From NCBI RefSeq assembly GCF_003344965.1, contig NZ_CP031194.1:1054001-1118000 (forward strand): 64,000 nt of DNA. The letters are read 5' to 3'. The position numbers and the translations under genes are program-made. This document shows, in pieces, positions 1-7,862 of this stretch. The stretch comes from Streptomyces paludis (lineage in GTDB: Bacteria; Actinomycetota; Actinomycetes; Streptomycetales; Streptomycetaceae). Numbering within the stretch: the first letter of the stretch is position 1; each line of letters opens with the position of its first letter. The notes below the pieces were generated by a model. That model saw only the letters and a list, made by a program, of their open reading frames with translations, made no database searches and was not told the origin of the DNA.

Positions 1-432
1 GGCGTCGTGCTGTGCCTGCTGGCGGCGGTCGCGTACGCGGGCGGTGTGGTGGCACAGAAGCCCGCGCTGGCGCACGCCGGGGCGCTCCAGGTGACGGCCT
101 TCGGCTGTCTGGTCGGTACGGTCGCCTGCCTGCCGTTCGCGGGACAGCTGATCCACGAGGCGTCGAGCGCCCCCGTCGGAGCCACCCTCAACATGGTCTA
201 CCTCGGGGTCTTCCCGACCGCGCTGGCCTTCACCACCTGGGCGTACGCCCTGGCGCGTACGACGGCGGGCCGGATGGGCGCAACCACGTACGCCGTCCCC
301 GCGCTGGTCGTGCTGATGTCCTGGCTCCTCCTCGATGAGGTCCCCGCCCTGCTCACCCTCGGCGGCGGCGCGCTCTGTCTGGCGGGCGTGGCGGTGTCCC
401 GGTCCCGGTCCCGGGCGCGCCCTTCGCGCTGA
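1..432 (+). CDS. EamA/DMT-family transporter, C-terminal part (5' end outside window)
   Basis: The reading frame is open from the first base, so only about the last 143 codons are present. The product is very hydrophobic, with several predicted membrane helices rich in Ala, Leu, Val and Gly. It contains an NMVYLGVFPTALAFTTWAYA-type segment followed by GATTYAVPALVVLMSWLLLDEVP. That is the end of the second EamA repeat, where the charged 'DE(V/x)P' precedes the last helix. It ends in an Arg/Ser-rich cytoplasmic tail. Family knowledge: these inner-membrane proteins export small metabolites; the substrate cannot be told from sequence. The neighbouring ABC ATPase gene converges on it with a 22-bp gap. 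Confidence 0.8.
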   Translation, partial: GVVLCLLAAVAYAGGVVAQKPALAHAGALQVTAFGCLVGTVACLPFAGQLIHEASSAPVGATLNMVYLGVFPTALAFTTWAYALARTTAGRMGATTYAVPALVVLMSWLLLDEVPALLTLGGGALCLAGVAVSRSRSRARPSR

Positions 433-454
433 CCCGTAAGGCGGGGCGGCCCAA

Positions 455-1852
455 CTACTCGTCCAGGCCCGGCACTTCCCTCGGTGCCGGGCAGATTCTG
501 CGGCCGTGGTGGTCGAAGACGTACAGGTGGGCCAGGTCGACCAGGAGCGGCACCTGCGCGCCCGTGCGCAGCCGCATGTCGGGGCCGGTGCGGACGACCA
601 GGTCGCTCGCGGCGAGGGTGGCGCGGTCCGGCATGGACTCCCCCGGCGCTTCGCTCCCGTACGGTTCCCAGCGTCTGTCCCCGCCCCTGTCCCCGCCCCT
701 CTCCTCGTCGTCCAGCACCACCACCGGCCCCACCGGGCCCACCGGACCCGTCCGCCCCGCCGTCCGGCCCGTGAGCCGCCGCAGCAGTCCCGGGCCCCGG
801 CGTCCGCGCGAGCCGGAGCGTGGCCGGGGCGATTCGAGGTCGGTCACCACGGCGGGCCGGGAGCCGGTGTTGAGATGCACCAGCGCCTCGTGCCCCTGGT
901 ACTCCATGTGCTCGACGATGCCGCTCAGCGCCACCTCACCGGGGCGCGCCTGGCTCGGCGGCGCGATCCGGGCCGCCTCCGACCGGAGTCCGACGATGAT
1001 CTGGCGGCCCTGCTGGATACGGAGCAACTGGTGGTCGGAGCTGAGGGGTTCGGGCAGCGGCAGCCGCTGCCGGCCGAGGTCGATCGCCATCCGGCCGTCC
1101 AGCGGCGCGTACACCACCGCCTCCAGCAGATTGATGCGCGGGGTCCCGATGAACGCGGCGACGAACACGTTCTCCGGCAGCGCGTACACCTCGCGCGGTG
1201 CGCTGACCTGCTGGAGCACTCCGCCGCGCATCACCGCGACCCGGTCGCCGAGCGACATCGCTTCGGCCTGATCATGCGTCACATACACCGTGGTGACGCC
1301 GAGTTCGGCCGTCAGCCGGGCTATCTCGGCGCGCAGATGGCTGCGGAGCTTCGCGTCGAGATTGGACAGCGGTTCGTCCATGAGGAAGGCCGAGGGCCGC
1401 CGGGAGATCGCCCGGCCCATCGCGACCCGCTGCCGCTCGCCGCCGGAGAGCTGGCTCGGATAGCGGTCGAGGACGCTCTCGATGCCGAGCATGCGCGCGG
1501 TGGCGTCGACGCGCGCGGTGCGGTCCTCGCGCGGGTTCTCCAGCCGGAGCGGGAAACCGATGTTGTCGCGGTTGGTCATGTTCGGATAGAGCGCGAAGTT
1601 CTGGAACACCATGGCCATCCGGCGCTCCCGGGGCGGCATGAGGTTGGCGTACTCGCCGTCGAGGATCAGGTCGCCCTCGGTGATGTCCTCCAGCCCCGCG
1701 ATCATGCGCAGAACGGTCGACTTGCCGCACCCCGAGGGGCCGAGCAGCACCAGGAACTCGCCCGGCGCGATATCGAGCGAGAAGCGGTCGACGGCCCGGG
1801 AAGCGCGTCCGTACGTCTTGCTGACACTGTGCAGAGAGATGGCGCGAGTCAT
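455..1852 (-). CDS. Sugar-type ABC transporter ATP-binding protein (MsiK/UgpC-like) with extra insertion
   Basis: This is the cytoplasmic ATPase subunit of a carbohydrate ABC importer. Walker A (GPSGCGKST) lies at residues 39-46, followed by the signature LSGGERQRVAMGR, Walker B (AFLMDEPLSNLD) and the H-loop (VYVTHDQAEAMS). A C-terminal OB/TOBE regulatory part follows. The ATG at 1852 starts MTRAISLHSVSKTYG, which fits the family; the frame is open 22 codons further upstream without a plausible start. The protein is about 465 residues, longer than the roughly 370-380 usual for MsiK-like proteins. The excess is an Arg/Gly/Pro-rich stretch (about residues 345-420, with a GPVGPVGPV run) inserted in the TOBE region. 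No permease or binding-protein gene is adjacent. That fits a shared ATPase serving several importers, as MsiK does; this is inference. Confidence 0.9.
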   Translation of the reverse strand: MTRAISLHSVSKTYGRASRAVDRFSLDIAPGEFLVLLGPSGCGKSTVLRMIAGLEDITEGDLILDGEYANLMPPRERRMAMVFQNFALYPNMTNRDNIGFPLRLENPREDRTARVDATARMLGIESVLDRYPSQLSGGERQRVAMGRAISRRPSAFLMDEPLSNLDAKLRSHLRAEIARLTAELGVTTVYVTHDQAEAMSLGDRVAVMRGGVLQQVSAPREVYALPENVFVAAFIGTPRINLLEAVVYAPLDGRMAIDLGRQRLPLPEPLSSDHQLLRIQQGRQIIVGLRSEAARIAPPSQARPGEVALSGIVEHMEYQGHEALVHLNTGSRPAVVTDLESPRPRSGSRGRRGPGLLRRLTGRTAGRTGPVGPVGPVVVLDDEERGGDRGGDRRWEPYGSEAPGESMPDRATLAASDLVVRTGPDMRLRTGAQVPLLVDLAHLYVFDHHGRRICPAPREVPGLDE

Positions 1853-2029
1853 GGATGGGTTCCGCCCGTGAGCCGTGTGCCGTATGTGTGCGCGTACGCG
1901 TATGTCGTGTGAACGCACGAAGGTAGCCGACTACGGGCGGCCGGGGAATGATCTGGGCGAACCTCTCACGGTGTATCGCACACGCTTCACACGCTTCCCA
2001 GCCATGGACCGGCCCGGGCGGCCCGCGGT

Positions 2030-2752
2030 TCAGTCGAGCGTCCGCGCGAGGTAGGCGCGCAGCAGGACCCTTGTTTCGAGGACGATGCCGGGATCGCCGG
2101 CCGGGTCCGTGTGGAACGCGAGTTGGAGCAGTGCGTCGGTGGCCTCGACGGCGACCAGGACGGAGCGGTGCAGCGCGGCGTCGGGCGTACGGCCGAGGTG
2201 GGCGGCGAGCAGCGCGGTGAGCCGGTGGGCGACCTGCCGGTTGGGGTCGACGGGCGGGCCGGCAGGCACACCGGCGGGCGGTGCGGCGGCCGGCGCCGGG
2301 TCCCGTTCGGACACCGGTACCCGCGTCCCCAGCGGGAGTTGCGCGCCGAAGTCGACCAGCGCGAAGCCCGGCACACTGCGCTTCATCGCGAGGTACTCGT
2401 CGAGTACGGCGTCGATGGCGCCCCGCCAGTCCCCCGCGGCCAGCTCCCCGAACCGCACCGTGACGCGCTCCGCGTACCGGTCCAGATTGCGGTGGGCGAG
2501 CGCGTCCGCCATGGCGCGCTTGTCGCCGAAGAACCGGTAGACGGACCCGATGGGGACACCCGCGCGCGCGGCGACCGCCCGGGTGGACAGCCGCTCGTAC
2601 CCCGTCTCGTCCAGCAGCGCCGCGCAGGCGTCGAGGATCCGCGTCAGCCGCTCCGCGCTGCGCCGCTGCACGGGCACCCGGCGCAGCCCCCCGCCGGGCA
2701 CGGGCTGCGGGGGTTTCGCGTTCGTACGGTCGCGTGACACGGGGACCATCAT
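2030..2752 (-). CDS. TetR-family transcriptional regulator
   Basis: This 240-residue protein has a typical TetR N-terminal helix-turn-helix at about residues 29-75 (RILDACAALLDETGYERLSTRAVAARAG, then IGSVYRFFGDK). A helical ligand-binding domain with no recognisable ligand signature follows. It is divergent from hmgA with 112 bp between the start codons. That gap holds a near-ideal TetR operator over the hmgA promoter, so the simplest reading is a repressor of hmgA and perhaps of itself. The inducer may be a tyrosine-degradation intermediate; this is inference. The start is the first of two tandem ATG codons. Confidence 0.9.
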   Translation of the reverse strand: MMVPVSRDRTNAKPPQPVPGGGLRRVPVQRRSAERLTRILDACAALLDETGYERLSTRAVAARAGVPIGSVYRFFGDKRAMADALAHRNLDRYAERVTVRFGELAAGDWRGAIDAVLDEYLAMKRSVPGFALVDFGAQLPLGTRVPVSERDPAPAAAPPAGVPAGPPVDPNRQVAHRLTALLAAHLGRTPDAALHRSVLVAVEATDALLQLAFHTDPAGDPGIVLETRVLLRAYLARTLD

Positions 2753-2766
2753 GCCGCGCCGCCTCG

Positions 2767-2795
2767 TTGACGTACCGACCGCCCAATCCTACGGT
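2767..2795 (+). promoter_or_regulatory. Predicted hmgA promoter
   Basis: A TTGACG -35 at 2767-2772 is followed after 17 bp by a TACGGT -10 at 2790-2795, a good match to the principal sigma factor consensus. Transcription would begin near 2802, about 60 bases before the hmgA start. The inverted-repeat operator overlaps the -10 and the start point, the arrangement expected for repression. Confidence 0.55.
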
Positions 2796-2808
2796 GACCC
2801 ATAGGATT
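2785..2808. promoter_or_regulatory. Inverted-repeat operator between tetR and hmgA
   Basis: AATCCTA (2785-2791) and TAGGATT (2802-2808) form a perfect 7-bp inverted repeat separated by 10 bp, 24 bp in all. This size and symmetry are typical of a TetR dimer site. It lies in the tetR-hmgA divergent gap and covers the -10 of the predicted hmgA promoter. Confidence 0.7.
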
Positions 2809-2864
2809 CACCGGGACGCCACAAGCTTCCCCGGGACGCCACGAGCAGGGAGCGGACACGGACG

Positions 2865-4193
2865 ATGAGCGGCATCGAGCAGACGCGCGGGACGGCCGAA
2901 GCGCTGGAGTACTCCCCCGGCTTCGGCAATGAACACAGCTCGGAGGCGGTGCCCGGCGCCCTGCCGCACGGCCGCAACTCGCCGCAGCGCGCCCCCCTCG
3001 GGCTCTACGCGGAGCAGCTGAGCGGCAGCGCCTTCACCGAGCCGCGCGCACAGGGCCGGCGCTCCTGGCTCTACCGGATCCGCCCGTCGGCCGCGCATCC
3101 GCCGTTCGTCCGGACCGGCAACGGCGGGCTGCGGGGCGCGCCCTTCACCGAGTCCGTCCCCGATCCCAACCGGCTCCGCTGGGACCCGCTCCCGGCGCCC
3201 GCCCCCGGCACCGACTTCCTGGCCGGGCTCTGGACGCTCGGCGGCAACGGGGACGCGACGCGCCGCGAGGGCATGGCGGTGCATCTGTACCACGCCGACA
3301 CCTCCATGACGGACCGGGTGTTCAGCGACGCGGACGGCGAACTGCTGATCGTCCCGGAGCACGGCGGGCTGCTGATCCGCACCGAGCTGGGGCTGCTGGC
3401 CGCCCGGCCCGGCGAGGTCGCGCTGATCCCGCGCGGGGTGCGCTTCCGCGTCGAGCTGCTGGACGCGACGGCGCGCGGCTATGTCTGCGAGAACTACGGA
3501 CGGCCCTTCACCCTGCCCGACCTGGGCCCGATCGGCGCCAACGGCCTGGCGAACGCCCGGGACTTCCTCGCGCCGGTCGCCGCGTACGAGGACATCGAGC
3601 GGCCGGTGGAGGTGGTCAGCAAGTTCTGCGGCAATCTCTGGTCCGCCACCTACGACCACTCGCCGCTCGATGTCGTCGCCTGGCACGGCAACCATGTGCC
3701 GTACGTCTACGACCTGCGCCGCTTCAATGTCATCGGGTCCATCAGCTACGACCACCCCGACCCGTCGATCTTCACCGTGCTGACCTCGCCGTCCGACACC
3801 CCGGGGCTCGCGGGGGTCGACTTCGTCGTGTTCGCGCCGCGCTGGCTGGTCGGGGAGGACACCTTCCGGCCGCCGTACTTCCACCGCAATGTGATGAGCG
3901 AGTACATGGGTCTGATCGAGGGGGCGTACGACGCGAAGTCGGCCGGCGAGGGCGGGTTCGTGCCCGGCGGCGGTTCGCTGCACAACATGATGTCGGCGCA
4001 CGGCCCCGACCGGGAGACCTTCGACCGGGCGAGCGCCGCCGAGCTGCGCCCGCAGCGGATCGACGACGGCCTGGCGTTCATGTTCGAGACGCGCTGGCCG
4101 GTCACGGCGACCGCGCAGGCGGCGGGGGCGGGGCATCTGCAACAGGGGTACGACGCGGTGTGGCAGGGTCTTGAGCGCCACTTCAGGCCCTGA
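2865..4193 (+). CDS. hmgA: Homogentisate 1,2-dioxygenase
   Basis: This cytosolic non-haem iron enzyme opens the ring of homogentisate to maleylacetoacetate in tyrosine and phenylalanine catabolism. At 442 residues it has the family length. It opens with the characteristic [20 protein letters not shown] and contains [18 protein letters not shown]. The iron-binding C-terminal region includes [17 protein letters not shown] and the [14 protein letters not shown] motif. An AGGGA-type ribosome site precedes the ATG. The divergent TetR gene probably controls it. The following GntR/UTRA gene begins 31 bp after the stop and may be co-transcribed. No fumarylacetoacetase gene is present in the window. 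Confidence 0.97.
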   Translation: MSGIEQTRGTAEALEYSPGFGNEHSSEAVPGALPHGRNSPQRAPLGLYAEQLSGSAFTEPRAQGRRSWLYRIRPSAAHPPFVRTGNGGLRGAPFTESVPDPNRLRWDPLPAPAPGTDFLAGLWTLGGNGDATRREGMAVHLYHADTSMTDRVFSDADGELLIVPEHGGLLIRTELGLLAARPGEVALIPRGVRFRVELLDATARGYVCENYGRPFTLPDLGPIGANGLANARDFLAPVAAYEDIERPVEVVSKFCGNLWSATYDHSPLDVVAWHGNHVPYVYDLRRFNVIGSISYDHPDPSIFTVLTSPSDTPGLAGVDFVVFAPRWLVGEDTFRPPYFHRNVMSEYMGLIEGAYDAKSAGEGGFVPGGGSLHNMMSAHGPDRETFDRASAAELRPQRIDDGLAFMFETRWPVTATAQAAGAGHLQQGYDAVWQGLERHFRP

Positions 4194-4224
4194 TCCGGCC
4201 CGGAACGACAGGCAGGAGCCGCCG

Positions 4225-4998
4225 TTGACCGCCTTCGCCCCCGACTCGCTGGTCCTGAACCGCAAGCTGCCGCTCTGGTACCAGGTCTCGCAGTCGCTGC
4301 GCGCCTCGATACTGGGCCGCCGGCCCGAGGACCCGCTGCGGCTGCCCACCGAGGAGCGGCTCGCCGCGCACTACGGCGTCAGTGTGCTGACGATGCGGCA
4401 GGCGCTGAAGGAGTTGGAGGAGGAGGGGCTGATCAGCCGGCACCGGCGGCGCGGCACCTTCATCGAGCCGGGCGCGCGGCGCGGCGCCCCGCGCCGGCTG
4501 CTGGGCTCGATCGACACGGTCGTGGCGCAGCAGTCCGGTGAGCCGACGACGGTCCTCGGCCATGGCCCGGCCCCGGTCCCGGCCGAGCTGGCCGAGTACT
4601 TCCCGGGGCTGGACGCCATCGTGTCGTACCGGCGGCTGCGGACCGACGGTGAGAGCGGTGAGCCGGTCAACTGGGCGGAGAACGCGGTGCGTCCGGAGAT
4701 CGCGGAGCGGATCGTGGTGGCGGATCTGGAGCGCTGGCCGATGACGAAGGTGCTGCGCGATCTCGTCGGGGTGCGGATCGGCCGGATCACGGACACGGTC
4801 GAGGCGCGGCTCGCGGACCCGGAGACGGCTCAGCTGCTGCGGGTGCCGCTGCTGAGCCCGATCCTGCACCACACGGGGGTGACGTACGACGTGGACGGCC
4901 GGGTGGTGGATGTGGCGAGGATCCGCTATCGGGGCGACCGGTTCGCCTTCTCGGTCACGGTCGAGGCGGACCCGATGGGCGAACCGCCGGCGCGCTGA
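4225..4998 (+). CDS. GntR-family regulator with UTRA ligand domain (HutC type)
   Basis: The N-terminal winged helix (LPLWYQVSQSLRASIL, then LPTEERLAAHYGVSVLTMRQALKELEEEGLISRHRRRGTFIEPG) is classic GntR. The C-terminal half fits the UTRA small-molecule sensor fold (VSYRRLRTDGESGEPVNWAEN, ending with IRYRGDRFAFSVTVEAD). I chose the TTG at 4225 because GGAG at 4215-4218 sits 6 bp upstream. An earlier in-frame start (4171) would lie inside hmgA and lacks a good ribosome site. The position right after hmgA suggests a link with aromatic amino-acid catabolism, but the effector is unknown. Confidence 0.9.
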   Translation: MTAFAPDSLVLNRKLPLWYQVSQSLRASILGRRPEDPLRLPTEERLAAHYGVSVLTMRQALKELEEEGLISRHRRRGTFIEPGARRGAPRRLLGSIDTVVAQQSGEPTTVLGHGPAPVPAELAEYFPGLDAIVSYRRLRTDGESGEPVNWAENAVRPEIAERIVVADLERWPMTKVLRDLVGVRIGRITDTVEARLADPETAQLLRVPLLSPILHHTGVTYDVDGRVVDVARIRYRGDRFAFSVTVEADPMGEPPAR

Positions 4999-5138
4999 GC
5001 GCACCGGTCACGCTGTGCCGCCGGCCTTGTGCGTGCCGCTCGCGGTCCGGCGGTACGCCGACGGCGGGGAGTGAGCGGAGAACACGGGTTACGGAGAAGG
5101 ACGGCGGCAAGCGGGGGAAAGGAAGGAGGACGGCAGAC

Positions 5139-5402
5139 TCAGCGGCGGCCGCCGAAGAGCGAGCGGCGCAGTCGGCGCAGCGGCGCGAAGAGCGAGACCC
5201 GCGCGCCCTTGTTCCGGTGCGTCTCCGAGCGGTCGCGCGCGGTCAGCTCGCGCATCAGCAAGGTCGCCTCGACCGTCTCGCGCTGGGGCACGGCGGGACC
5301 GCCGAGCACCGAGAGATGGCGGTCGAGGCGCGAACTGGACGCGCTGCTTCCGCAGGTGATCGCAGGGACTCGCGCCCTGCTGTGTACCGTTATCCGATTC
5401 AT
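5139..5402 (-). CDS. Small basic conserved-type protein of unknown function
   Basis: This 87-residue protein starts MNRITVHSRARVPAITCGSSAS and ends in a strongly basic tail (LFAPLRRLRRSLFGGRR). I chose the ATG at 5402 because the complementary strand has GGGGAG just upstream; the frame is open further but without such a site. It has no membrane segment or recognised domain. The codon bias matches real Streptomyces genes. The single Cys and the Arg-rich C-terminus are the only features I can point to. I do not recognise the family with confidence. Confidence 0.6.
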   Translation of the reverse strand: MNRITVHSRARVPAITCGSSASSSRLDRHLSVLGGPAVPQRETVEATLLMRELTARDRSETHRNKGARVSLFAPLRRLRRSLFGGRR

Positions 5403-5629
5403 GTCACTCCCCACCCGTACAAGGGCACCCGGCCCGGGCAGGTTAACCCTATCGCCCCTTACGGACACCCGTGTATCCCGCCTCGGGGATTGACCGCACT
5501 CGTACGGGAACGATCAGCGGGTGTCGATCCATCCGTTTTCAGGGCGAGTTGGACACTTCACCTGTTACGGTACGGAGACGGCCCGCGGCGCCCGGCGGGA
5601 CGCCGCCGGCTTCTCCGGCCCCTCCCCCG

Positions 5630-6439
5630 TTACGCGGCCGAGGCGAGGACCGGCAGATAGCCGCCCGACTGACCGGCGGCGGTGGGGTGGTAGGACTCGG
5701 AGACGTTGAGCACGTTGAGGCTGTGCAGCCACGCGGAGCCCGAGCAGATCTCATGGCCGGTGAAGGCGCCGGCCACTTCCGCGAAGGTGAATCCGTGGTC
5801 GGCGGCCCGCTTGGCGGTCGCCGCGTTCAGATGGTCGGAGGCGTTGTTGATCGCCGTACGCACGGTGTCGCTCAGTCCGGCGAGGCAGCTGCCGCCGATC
5901 TTGTAGAAGCGGGGGTAGCCGAGGACGACGACCCGGGCCGAGGGCGCCTTGGTCTTGATCGCCGTGTACACGGAGTCGAGCCGGCCGGGCAGGGTCGTAT
6001 CGACGTAGGAGCGGGCGGTGGCGATTCTGGTGAGACAGGCCGACTGGGACTGGAGGACACACACCGTCATGACGTCGGAGAAGCCCGCGTCATTGCCTCC
6101 GACGGTGATACTGACGAGGTCGGTGCCGGAGTTCAGCGGCGTCAGCTGACTGGCGGTCACATCACTCGTACGAGCGCCCGAGCACGCGGTAAACGCGAAG
6201 GTGGCGGGCTTGTTCGCGGTCGCCCAGAGAGCCGGGTAGGCCCTGGACGTGCGCTTGCAGTCGCCGCTGGCGCTGTCGTAGGCGCCGGCTCCGAGACCGG
6301 AGGAGTACGAGTCCCCCAGCGCCACATAGTCGACGGCTGCGACGGTGGGGGCCGCGTGGGCCGAGGCCGCTCCGGTGAGAGCGAGGACGGCGCCGAGGAG
6401 GAGCGAGGTGGCGAATGCCGTAATGCGGGACGGTTTCAT
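5630..6439 (-). CDS. Secreted SGNH/GDSL-family lipase/esterase
   Basis: This 269-residue protein has a Sec signal peptide (MKPSRITAFATSLLLGAVLA, cleavage near residues 28-30). A complete SGNH hydrolase follows. The block I nucleophile is Ser44 in ALGDSYSSG, block III is GGNDAG, and the catalytic His251 is in SYHPT. Six Cys residues fit the three disulfides of Streptomyces extracellular SGNH lipases. It should be an extracellular esterase or lipase, possibly with phospholipase activity. The gene stands alone, with a long upstream region containing an inverted repeat about 50-90 bp from the start. Confidence 0.93.
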   Translation of the reverse strand: MKPSRITAFATSLLLGAVLALTGAASAHAAPTVAAVDYVALGDSYSSGLGAGAYDSASGDCKRTSRAYPALWATANKPATFAFTACSGARTSDVTASQLTPLNSGTDLVSITVGGNDAGFSDVMTVCVLQSQSACLTRIATARSYVDTTLPGRLDSVYTAIKTKAPSARVVVLGYPRFYKIGGSCLAGLSDTVRTAINNASDHLNAATAKRAADHGFTFAEVAGAFTGHEICSGSAWLHSLNVLNVSESYHPTAAGQSGGYLPVLASAA

Positions 6440-6953
6440 GGGACCTCTCCTTAGCAGGGTTTCTGCCCCTTGTTTCGTACCAGCCGATCCACTTCACTGG
6501 AAGTGTTCATGCCAAGTGCATTCAGTGAAGTTCCCGCCACGGTGGCCGAGTTGAGCGGTTTTGATCAGGGAGGTTACGGATCTGACCGTCGAAGTACGGC
6601 CAAAGAAACAGAAAAGCACTCCCACGTTCCAGCTCTTGCCATACAGTCCCAATCATCAATACCGTCGTACATCCACCCGCATCGGTCCATCATGCAAGCG
6701 GCTCCTGGGGAGGGCTCGAAGGTCGCGATGGCTCCCGGGGCGGGGCGCGGTAGGGGGGTGTCGCGCTCGGCGTTCGCACGTGGTGCCGAGTCGCGTGCCG
6801 CGCGGCATGTACCACAGCTCACCCATCCAGTACGGAGTTCCGGTACGGGGCTCCCTTTCGTCATGGGCGGGGTGAGAACCCCCCTTTCGAACCGGAAACA
6901 CAGCCGGACCGCCCAGGGGCGGGCGGTCCACCGGACGAGAGGGAAAGAGACTC
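6440..6953. other. 514-bp divergent intergenic region
   Basis: This region separates the leftward lipase from the rightward glycosyltransferase operon. It is less GC-rich than its surroundings between about 6580 and 6680. The lipase side carries the inverted repeat at 6492-6530. The glycosyltransferase side carries only short GC-rich hairpins near 6910-6945. I see no convincing small gene or RNA. Confidence 0.6.
6492..6530. promoter_or_regulatory. Inverted repeat upstream of the SGNH lipase gene
   Basis: CTTCACTG (6492-6499) and CAGTGAAG (6523-6530) are perfect 8-bp arms. A smaller palindrome, ACTTC-ACTG-GAAGT, overlaps the left arm at 6491-6504. It lies 53-91 bp before the lipase start, so it may be an operator. 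No regulator gene is adjacent. Confidence 0.4.
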
Positions 6954-7862
6954 GTGAGCGCTTCGCTGCGCCCGGCGGTATCGGGCGAAGATCCGTTAGT
7001 CGTTCCCACGACAGTGGTTTCCACGGCAGCCGTTCCCACGGCAGTCGTTCCCACGAAGGTGGTTCCCACGACCGCGCCCGCCGGCGGTCATCCGCAGTAC
7101 CGGCCCATCTCCTCGCACCTCGCGATCACCCCGCCCGTCAGCGTCGTGATCCCCGCGATGAACGAGGCCGAGAACCTTCCGTACGTCTTCAAGACCCTGC
7201 CCGACTGGATCCATGAAGTCGTCCTGGTGGACGGCGACTCGACCGACGACACGATCCGGGTGGCCCGCGAGCTGTGGCCGGACATCAAGGTGGTCGAGCA
7301 GCGCGGCAAGGGCAAGGGCGATGCCCTGATCAGCGGATTCGCCGCCTGCACGGGCGACATCATCGTGATGGTCGACGCGGACGGCTCGGCCGACGGCCAG
7401 GAGATCGTCTCCTATGTGTCGGCCCTGGTCTCCGGCGCCGACTTCGCCAAGGGCTCGCGCTTCGCCAACGGCGGCGGCACGGACGACATGACGGTGATCC
7501 GCAAGCTCGGCAACCGGGTGCTGTGCGCCGTCGTCAACGCCAAGTTCGGCGCCCGCTACACCGATCTCTGCTACGGCTACAACGCCTTCTGGCGCCACTG
7601 CCTGGACGAGATCACGCTGGACTGCACCGGCTTCGAGGTGGAGACCCTGATGAACATCCGGGTCGTCAAGGCGGGGCTGAAGGTGCAGGAGATACCGAGC
7701 CACGAGTACGACCGGATCCACGGGGTCAGCAATCTGAGAGCCGTGAGAGACGGTCTGCGCGTCCTCGGCGTGATCCTGCGCGAACGCGGCGTCCCGAGGT
7801 CGACCCGGCGCCGCCGCCCGGTCGCGGCGGGGGTCACCGTCCCCCGGAGGAAGGCGACATGA
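6954..7862 (+). CDS. GT2-family glycosyltransferase (dolichyl-phosphate-sugar synthase-like)
   Basis: This is a 302-residue GT-A enzyme. It has the GT2 opening VSVVIPAMNEAENLPYVFKTL, the nucleotide-binding segment VVLVDGDSTDDT and a DADGS metal-binding motif. The CYGYNAFWR and TGFEVETLMN segments are typical of DPM1/DPG-like enzymes that move a sugar from a nucleotide to a lipid phosphate. No C-terminal membrane helix is present. The first 60 residues are a low-complexity tail of five VVPTx repeats, absent from typical relatives. GTG start at 6954. It shares an ATGA overlap with the next glycosyltransferase gene and so belongs to a three-gene surface-polysaccharide operon; the substrate is unknown. 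Confidence 0.9.
   Translation: MSASLRPAVSGEDPLVVPTTVVSTAAVPTAVVPTKVVPTTAPAGGHPQYRPISSHLAITPPVSVVIPAMNEAENLPYVFKTLPDWIHEVVLVDGDSTDDTIRVARELWPDIKVVEQRGKGKGDALISGFAACTGDIIVMVDADGSADGQEIVSYVSALVSGADFAKGSRFANGGGTDDMTVIRKLGNRVLCAVVNAKFGARYTDLCYGYNAFWRHCLDEITLDCTGFEVETLMNIRVVKAGLKVQEIPSHEYDRIHGVSNLRAVRDGLRVLGVILRERGVPRSTRRRRPVAAGVTVPRRKAT
6999..7073 (+). repeat. Five 15-bp in-frame tandem repeats (VVPTx)
   Basis: The core of each unit is GT(C/G)GTTCCCACG plus three variable bases, repeated five times from codon 16 of the glycosyltransferase gene. The units encode Val-Val-Pro-Thr-x or close variants. The copy number could change by slippage without breaking the frame. Confidence 0.85.
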
